Part shown: in pieces, positions 14,719-19,062 of the stretch
How the letters are laid out: the number at the start of each line of letters is the position of its first letter
How positions within the stretch are numbered: the first letter of the stretch is position 1
The notes under the pieces: generated by a model
Told to the model about the DNA's origin: nothing
The model's database searches: none
What the model saw: the letters and a program-made list of their open reading frames with translations, nothing else
NCBI GenBank assembly: GCA_015478675.1
Contig: JADMIH010000062.1
Span: 1-19,062, forward strand
Length of the DNA: 19,062 nt
Direction of reading: 5' to 3'
From: Chloroflexota bacterium
GTDB taxonomy: Bacteria > Chloroflexota > Chloroflexia > QHBQ01 > JADMIH01
Position numbers and translations under genes: made by a program

Positions 14719-15402
14719 CTGACAACTAAACCTGAAATTACAAAGCCTCTCCTGCGGGGGTGGTTCCATGCTGTAGCATCTGTGGCCGCCGTCATGCTAA
14801 CGGTGGCGCTCTGCTGGATGAGCTATGGCGATTGGCCGAAGTTGCTCTCCATGTTGGTCTTCGGCCTCAGCATGATCGAGCTATACACTGTGAGCGCTAT
14901 CTATCATATGGGTTCATGGAGAGAGAAGCCCCGTCGTGTGTTGCGTGTGCTGGATCACTCGAACATTTATGTGGTGATAGCGGGAACCTACACTCCAATC
15001 TGTGTGAATGTGTTGACAGGGCCTATGCGTACCCTGTTGCTTACCGCTATATGGGCGCTGGCGCTTGGGGGTATTGGCCTTTCCATTTCATCGTACGGGG
15101 TTGCTAAGCTCCGGGTGCGGATACCGCGCTGGGCAAGCACAGTTCTTTACATTGGCATGGGCTGGGTCTCCATCCTTGCGTTTCCTGCGCTTGTCTCAGC
15201 GCTGCCGTGGGTCGCGGTGGCTCTGCTACTCTTCGGAGGTCTCCTCAACACTGTAGGAGCGATTGTCTACGCCAAGCGGTGGCCCAACCCTTTTCCAAGC
15301 GTGCTGGGCTTTCACGAGATCTTCCATCTTTTTGTGGTCGCAGGCGGGGCTGTTTTTGCGGTTGTTACCTGGGTTTGGGTGCTGCCTTTTACTAGGGCGT
15401 AG
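14719..15402 (+). CDS. Haemolysin III/PAQR-family membrane protein
   Basis: A seven-helix membrane protein with PAQR/HlyIII hallmarks: 'SAIYHMGSW', 'LDHSNIYVVIAGTYTP' and the C-terminal 'GFHEIFHLFVVAG' (H-x3-H). These His/Asp/Ser residues form the zinc site in the superfamily, which includes hydrolase-like receptors; the bacterial role is poorly known. Start problem: the first ATG/GTG/TTG in frame is GTG 14782 (206 residues), but the codons before it read 'KPEITKPLLRGWFHAVASV', which is the conserved family N-terminus. The frame is open back to a TAG at 14638 with no standard start. I place the start at CTG 14719, which has AAGGA (14706-14710) 8 nt upstream (227 residues); an ATT at 14737 is another option. 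The downstream gene is convergent. Confidence 0.8.
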   Translation: MTTKPEITKPLLRGWFHAVASVAAVMLTVALCWMSYGDWPKLLSMLVFGLSMIELYTVSAIYHMGSWREKPRRVLRVLDHSNIYVVIAGTYTPICVNVLTGPMRTLLLTAIWALALGGIGLSISSYGVAKLRVRIPRWASTVLYIGMGWVSILAFPALVSALPWVAVALLLFGGLLNTVGAIVYAKRWPNPFPSVLGFHEIFHLFVVAGGAVFAVVTWVWVLPFTRA

Positions 15403-15475
15403 CTGCTCTTTCCTTTGTGGGGCTGTCGAGTGTAGATTCCTGTAGGTGATCTATTTATTTCCCACCAACGTCGGG

Positions 15476-16396
15476 TCAGGCTTCGGCGGGCGCTGCTATG
15501 CCGGAGGTGAGCAAAATGCTGTTGTGCCAGGGGTCTTCGATAACAATGCCACCCTCCTCCTCACGGTAGGGTACTCCCGCCGCGTTGAGCCGCGCCAGTA
15601 CGGGCGCGAGCGCATCCACATCAGGCAGATGGACAGTAAAGTAGCGCAAACCTGCACTACCCTCCGGTGCAGGACGTCCGCCGCGACTCTGCCATGTGTT
15701 CAGGCCCAGGTGATGGTGGTAGCCGCCTGCGCTCACAAATAGGGCGCCCATCCTCTCCCAGTCGAAGATAACATCGAAGCCAAGCACACCATGATAGAAG
15801 TCACGTGCCTGGGGGATGTCTGCGACTTGCAGGTGCATGTGCCCCAGGCGGGTACCGGCAGGCAATCCATTCCAGGGTCGCAGGTCGGCCTGAGCCTCGG
15901 CGAGTAGAGCATGGAGGTCTAACGGATCTGTGGCCATCTGTAGCTGCCCATTGCGCTGCGGCCATTCATCTCGTGGGCGATCCCGGTATATCTCTATGCC
16001 ATTGCTATCGGGGTCAGAGAGATAAAGCGCCTCGCTGACCAGGTGGTCCGAAGCGCCGCTAAGTGGGTAGCCACTTTCAACCAGGTGTAGCAGCGCCCGT
16101 GCCAGGTCGGCACGTGTGGGCAGCAGTATCGCAAAATGGTAAAGGCCGGTGGCGTTTGGCGGCGCGGGCTGCGCCCCTTGTTGCTCGTGCAGTACGAGTA
16201 GCGGCGTGGTGGCCGCGCCGAGAATAGCATACCCTGTAGCTTCTTGCAGCAGCGAGAAACCGAGCACCTGCTGATAAAAGGCCAGGGAGCGTGCCAGGTC
16301 GGACACAGTAAGCGCCAATCTGCCAATGGCGGTGTTGGGGTGTAGCGGCGTATCGGCACGCACGGTGTTCGGTACATTTACATTTGTTGTGTCCAT
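15476..16396 (-). CDS. CatE-like VOC-fold extradiol dioxygenase
   Basis: A 306-residue protein with two vicinal-oxygen-chelate modules: N-half ~24-140 ('IGRLALTVSDLARSLAFY' ... 'GLYHFAILLPTR' ... 'LSDPDSNGIEIYRDRPRDEW') and C-half ~185-298 ('LGHMHLQVADI' ... 'GGYHHHLGLNTWQSRG'). These strings closely follow Bacillus CatE-type catechol-2,3-dioxygenases, which cut catechol rings with a metal held by two His and one Glu. Candidate ligands are His87 and Glu135 in the N-half and His186 in the C-half; the first N-half His and the last C-half Glu positions are Arg and Leu, a pattern I believe is normal in this family. The start at 16396 has AAGGAAA about 8 nt upstream; the longer frame to 16522 lacks one. 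No catechol-pathway genes are nearby, so the substrate is open. Confidence 0.88.
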   Translation of the reverse strand: MDTTNVNVPNTVRADTPLHPNTAIGRLALTVSDLARSLAFYQQVLGFSLLQEATGYAILGAATTPLLVLHEQQGAQPAPPNATGLYHFAILLPTRADLARALLHLVESGYPLSGASDHLVSEALYLSDPDSNGIEIYRDRPRDEWPQRNGQLQMATDPLDLHALLAEAQADLRPWNGLPAGTRLGHMHLQVADIPQARDFYHGVLGFDVIFDWERMGALFVSAGGYHHHLGLNTWQSRGGRPAPEGSAGLRYFTVHLPDVDALAPVLARLNAAGVPYREEEGGIVIEDPWHNSILLTSGIAAPAEA

Positions 16397-16770
16397 AATT
16401 ATTTTCCTTGTCTTTAGATTGTGTTCAGAGCAAGCGACCTTGCCCGGCTTATATTTATCATCACACCCAACAATCGGCGAAGGACGACCAACGTCCACAT
16501 AACCTCTGCTCCTGTATCTCATACGGTATAAATCCTATAAAATCTCCATCTTCTCTGTGGCTCGTCCGTTGTCTGCCGTTCACTATGGAGGTGAGTTATC
16601 ATCTCATGTTACGCATCCTGTGTCAAGTTCAAAAGAACTACGACCGGTACTATGCCAGCATCTTAGATTCTCCACTGCCATCAGAATTAGAAGTGTGTAC
16701 CGGATTTTGGTGCGAAACTCCGTCAGTGGCCTCCAGCTTGAGACGAGTAATGCAATAGAGGAGAGACCGA
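16397..16770. other. Intergenic stretch with no gene seen
   Basis: Lower in GC than its surroundings. It must hold the promoter of the dioxygenase gene (minus strand), but I find no convincing -35/-10 pair. A small palindrome GGACG-ACCAA-CGTCC (16482-16496) lies about 86 bp upstream of that gene and could be an operator. Plus-strand frames of 116 and 87 codons here (16408-16758, 16557-16820) have no ribosome site or recognisable content. Confidence 0.4.
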
Positions 16771-16807
16771 TGACACAGGGCGTACACACCCTGTGCGCCC
16801 TGTGTCA
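16771..16807 (-). terminator. Long perfect hairpin after the PQQ-propeller gene
   Basis: TGACACAGGGCG (16771-16782) and CGCCCTGTGTCA (16796-16807), 12 bp perfect, loop 13 nt. The loop contains CACCCTGTG, which could pair alternatively with the left arm. It starts 53 bp downstream of the stop codon at 16860. No T-run follows on either strand, so it may act as an mRNA-end stabiliser rather than a classic terminator. Confidence 0.5.
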
Positions 16808-16859
16808 CAGAGGAAGGTGACAGAGAATAGACAAGGGCAGGTGGCGTTGCGTGGCACTT

Positions 16860-18854
16860 CTAAGGTGCATAGTAGCTGCGGTAGCGGAAATCACCGAGGA
16901 GGGAAAGAAGGACGTCGTAGGGGGATTGGTTCTCCGGGTGCAACTCGAAGACAGCACGCTCGAAGTACTGCACCAGGTACGGCTTACCATTGAGGCTGCT
17001 CGTTTCTACGAATTCGTTGGAAATGGGGTAGCCCTGCTGTTGAAGCCCGCCATGGGCTTGCCAGTAGTCGAGAAACTTACCGCCGAGGCGAGCACCTGTC
17101 TCCGGGAAGAGCACGGAGCCAGGGCTTGTATTAGCGTTCTGTTGGGGTGCGCCGCCCGGGTACTTTTTTCGGTACTCGAAGCTGCCTAGCTGAGAGAGGA
17201 GCACATTATAGGGAGGTTGGTTCTCAGGGTGGTACTCGAAGACAGCACGCTCGAAGTACTGCACTGTGTATGTTTTACCGTCGAGGTCGCTCTTTTCCTG
17301 CATCAGCTCAGAAATAGGGTAGCCTTGCTGTTGAAGACCGTTATGCGCATTCCAATAATCAAGGAAAATGCCTGAAACTGTTTTGCCCGTCTCAGGGAAG
17401 GTCAAGCTGTTGTCGCCTGGCAACGAGAGAGATGTAGGTGGCGTGGGGGAGGGCTGGGGCGTTGGGGGCAGGCTGCTCCCTACGGGGAGGCTCCAGGCGT
17501 TGAGGTACGCGCCGGAGAGCCAGTAAACAAAGCCGTTCGCCACCGCAACTCCGCTATTGCTCGCCCCCTGATTTGCAGGGGTAATTACTCGCAGAAGACG
17601 ACCGTTAGTCTCATCGAGAATACGAAGAACGCCATTGTCATTCAGGAATATCAGGCCATTAGCTACAGCCATGTTGCCGCGACCGTTCGCCTCGACATCA
17701 GGCCATCTGTTGCTGCCGTTGGCAGGATTGATGGCAAACAAGCGGGCAGACGCTCCTACAATAAAGAGGGTACCCCCGGAGCCAAGATTAGGGTCGTACG
17801 CGGGCATCATACCTATTTGCACCCCGGTCGGGCGCGACCAAAGCGCACCCTTGCCTATACTCTCCAGAGCGTACGCATAAAAGGTGCCATTCTTATGTAC
17901 AGCACCCACGAGTGAGCGGCCGGTGCTGTCATGAAAGAGAATAGGTGTAGTGCCGAAGTCGAAGTCGCCACTTGTCTGCCCTTCCTGGTGCGCGCTCTTG
18001 ACGCCGAGGGTCAGCGGGTCAAGTAAGACGATGGCCTGGTTGTAAGGCCCCACGTAACCCTGGAAATCCTCTCCTGTGGCTACCACCAAAGTTGAGCCGT
18101 CGGGCGACAGAGCAGGAGAGTTCCAGATGCCTGCGCCTGCATAGCCCTCAGGTACGAAATACTGCTTGGCGACTACAGCGCCGGTAGTCAGATCGAGCGC
18201 GCGAAGCTCTCCTCGGATAGAGGGGTTGTCGCAGCGCGACGCCATGCCCACATAAGCGCGCCCGTTGGCGAGCAGAGGAGAGGACCAGGAGTAGCCGCTT
18301 GGCCCAACGTTCATGGGGTTGCGCCAGAGGAGCGTGCCGCTGTTGGTGTTCAATGCATAGTACGCATCATCACCGCCACCCACCACCAGCGTCGTGCCGG
18401 AGATGGCTGCGGTAGAGCCGATGCCTACGCTGGTGCATGTGGACTGATAACCCAGGTTGGCAGACCACGCAGGAGCACCCGTTACCGCGTTGAAAGCATA
18501 ATAATTGTTCCCTGAGGGGTTGCTGCTGCCAACGTAGACCTTACCGTTGGCAACGCTGGGGGCGCTGGAAGTAGCCTCCCCAGCATAACCGAGGTCTGGC
18601 GATTGCCAGCGTGATACCAGTCGGCCAACATTGTCAACGTTAATTACAGACTCGCTGGCGTTGTAGTTCGTGCGGGCGGTATCATGCCCGTACATAGGCC
18701 AATCGCCTGGGGAGGCTGCCCCGGATAGCCCAGGTTGAGGATCGCTGGCGGAAGGCGGTGCCGCCGCAGCGCTGCCCAGGAGAGATGGTACAGACAATAA
18801 CCCCAGCATGATAAGCAGGCAAGCTGCTGGTAAAAGTAGTTTCTTTGGGTGCAT
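16860..18854 (-). CDS. Secreted PQQ-type beta-propeller protein with tandem FPETG modules
   Basis: A 664-residue exported protein. A signal peptide (MHPKKLLLPAACLLIMLG..., to about 32) is followed by a propeller (~50-456) opening with 'DWPMYGHDTARTNYN' and with repeated blade text such as 'YYALNTNSGTLLWR' and 'LFAINPANGSNRW', typical of PQQ-like repeat proteins. A Pro-rich linker (~463-474) leads to two copies of an ~80-residue module (~484-565, ~581-663): 'FPETG---GGKFLDYW--HGGLQQQGYPIS----E---LNGK-Y-VQYFERAVFE-HPEN--PY-VLL--LG'. I have seen this module in other Chloroflexota exported proteins but know no function; wall or polymer binding is a guess. Start: the longer frame begins at an ATG (18956) that overlaps the likely -10 box, so I choose the ATG at 18854, though it lacks a clear ribosome site. 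No quinoprotein catalytic residues are evident. Confidence 0.85.
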   Translation of the reverse strand: MHPKKLLLPAACLLIMLGLLSVPSLLGSAAAAPPSASDPQPGLSGAASPGDWPMYGHDTARTNYNASESVINVDNVGRLVSRWQSPDLGYAGEATSSAPSVANGKVYVGSSNPSGNNYYAFNAVTGAPAWSANLGYQSTCTSVGIGSTAAISGTTLVVGGGDDAYYALNTNSGTLLWRNPMNVGPSGYSWSSPLLANGRAYVGMASRCDNPSIRGELRALDLTTGAVVAKQYFVPEGYAGAGIWNSPALSPDGSTLVVATGEDFQGYVGPYNQAIVLLDPLTLGVKSAHQEGQTSGDFDFGTTPILFHDSTGRSLVGAVHKNGTFYAYALESIGKGALWSRPTGVQIGMMPAYDPNLGSGGTLFIVGASARLFAINPANGSNRWPDVEANGRGNMAVANGLIFLNDNGVLRILDETNGRLLRVITPANQGASNSGVAVANGFVYWLSGAYLNAWSLPVGSSLPPTPQPSPTPPTSLSLPGDNSLTFPETGKTVSGIFLDYWNAHNGLQQQGYPISELMQEKSDLDGKTYTVQYFERAVFEYHPENQPPYNVLLSQLGSFEYRKKYPGGAPQQNANTSPGSVLFPETGARLGGKFLDYWQAHGGLQQQGYPISNEFVETSSLNGKPYLVQYFERAVFELHPENQSPYDVLLSLLGDFRYRSYYAP
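16943..17264 (-). repeat. 291-bp tandem repeat encoding the FPETG modules
   Basis: The 31-bp stretch at 16943-16973 is identical to 17234-17264, period 291 bp (97 residues). It encodes the 'VQYFERAVFE' core. Flanking parts are similar but diverged, so this duplication is older than the SLH one, or the core is under strong constraint. Confidence 0.8.
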
Positions 18855-18954
18855 GCTCAGGGGAAGAAGACGAGGTACAGGCGCTGGTATAAGCGTTACC
18901 CGGCTCCCGACCGGAGTTTCCAGGCGCTCATTTGCGTCTCTTCGTCGCCGCTCC

Positions 18955-18983
18955 ATTTTACACTATCTATCCCTACATGTCAC
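18955..18983 (-). promoter_or_regulatory. Promoter of the PQQ-propeller gene
   Basis: Minus strand: GTGACA (18983-18978), 17-bp spacer, TAAAAT (18960-18955). The -10 box includes the first bases of the ATG at 18956, so the transcript would start near 18948 and translation must begin further in, most likely at 18854. Confidence 0.5.
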
Positions 18984-18997
18984 CCTCTCAGGGCCTG

Positions 18998-19062
18998 GTA
19001 ACTGTTCAGCTTCAGGGTGGAGCAATCTTCCTGGGGTATCTGTACGCCCTCACCCCATGCCC
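18998..19062 (+). mobile_element. Short inverted-repeat element, copy C (partial, cut by window edge)
   Basis: Begins with GTAACTGTTCAG (18998-19009), identical to copy A. The following text aligns with copy A ('TTCAGGGTGGAGCAA' against 'TTCAGGGTAGAACAA', then GCCCTCACC) and with copy B ('GGTGGAGCAATCTTC', then TGGGGTAT). The other end lies beyond the window. It sits just upstream of the promoter of the PQQ-propeller gene. Confidence 0.55.

Noticed and set aside
16408..16820. Two overlapping plus-strand frames upstream of the dioxygenase gene
   Set aside because: No start signals, no recognisable content, and the second frame crosses the 12-bp hairpin.

Overview
The window looks like chromosomal DNA from a GC-rich member of the Chloroflexota. 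This is inferred, not searched, from: (1) S-layer-homology repeats of the 'TRGQ-SKIV' type with paired cysteines, (2) a secreted propeller protein ending in tandem 'FPETG...YFERAVFE-HPEN' modules, (3) Thr/Pro-rich linkers, and (4) dispersed CCCTC/GGGAG hairpin elements between genes. I found no rRNA, tRNA or CRISPR array.

Layout. Positions 1-4252 hold two minus-strand genes for exported proteins: a BNR/Asp-box propeller protein that runs off the left edge, and a propeller-linker-SLH surface protein. A divergent promoter pair (4320-4398) separates them from a membrane-anchored lytic transglycosylase (4470-7103, +). Then come an NAD-binding SDR protein (7372-8313, +), thioredoxin (8643-8981, -), a YbaK-type aminoacyl-tRNA deacylase (9337-9816, +), a 63-residue membrane protein (9910-10101, +) and a decapitated methyltransferase (10192-10563, -). 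Next are a metal-binding lipoprotein (10942-11898, +), a KimA-like APC permease (12129-14525, +) and a haemolysin III/PAQR membrane protein (about 14719-15402, +). A CatE-like VOC dioxygenase (15476-16396, -) and a secreted PQQ-type propeller protein (16860-18854, -) close the window.

Most genes have their own recognisable -35/-10 promoter, so the region is mainly single-gene units rather than an operon. A common theme is the cell surface: three exported beta-propeller proteins, a wall-cleaving enzyme and several envelope transport or membrane proteins.

The least ordinary features are: (i) a family of short non-coding elements with ends reading TA-ACTGTTCAG (7126-7308, 10562-10829, 18998-end), one of which ends exactly where a methyltransferase gene is cut off; (ii) a leader of about 150 nt before the permease, closed by a 9-bp long-range stem, matching no riboswitch I can name; (iii) a PAQR gene whose conserved N-terminus has no ATG/GTG/TTG start; (iv) SLH and FPETG modules repeated almost perfectly at the DNA level. 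I do not see a clear new multi-gene system.
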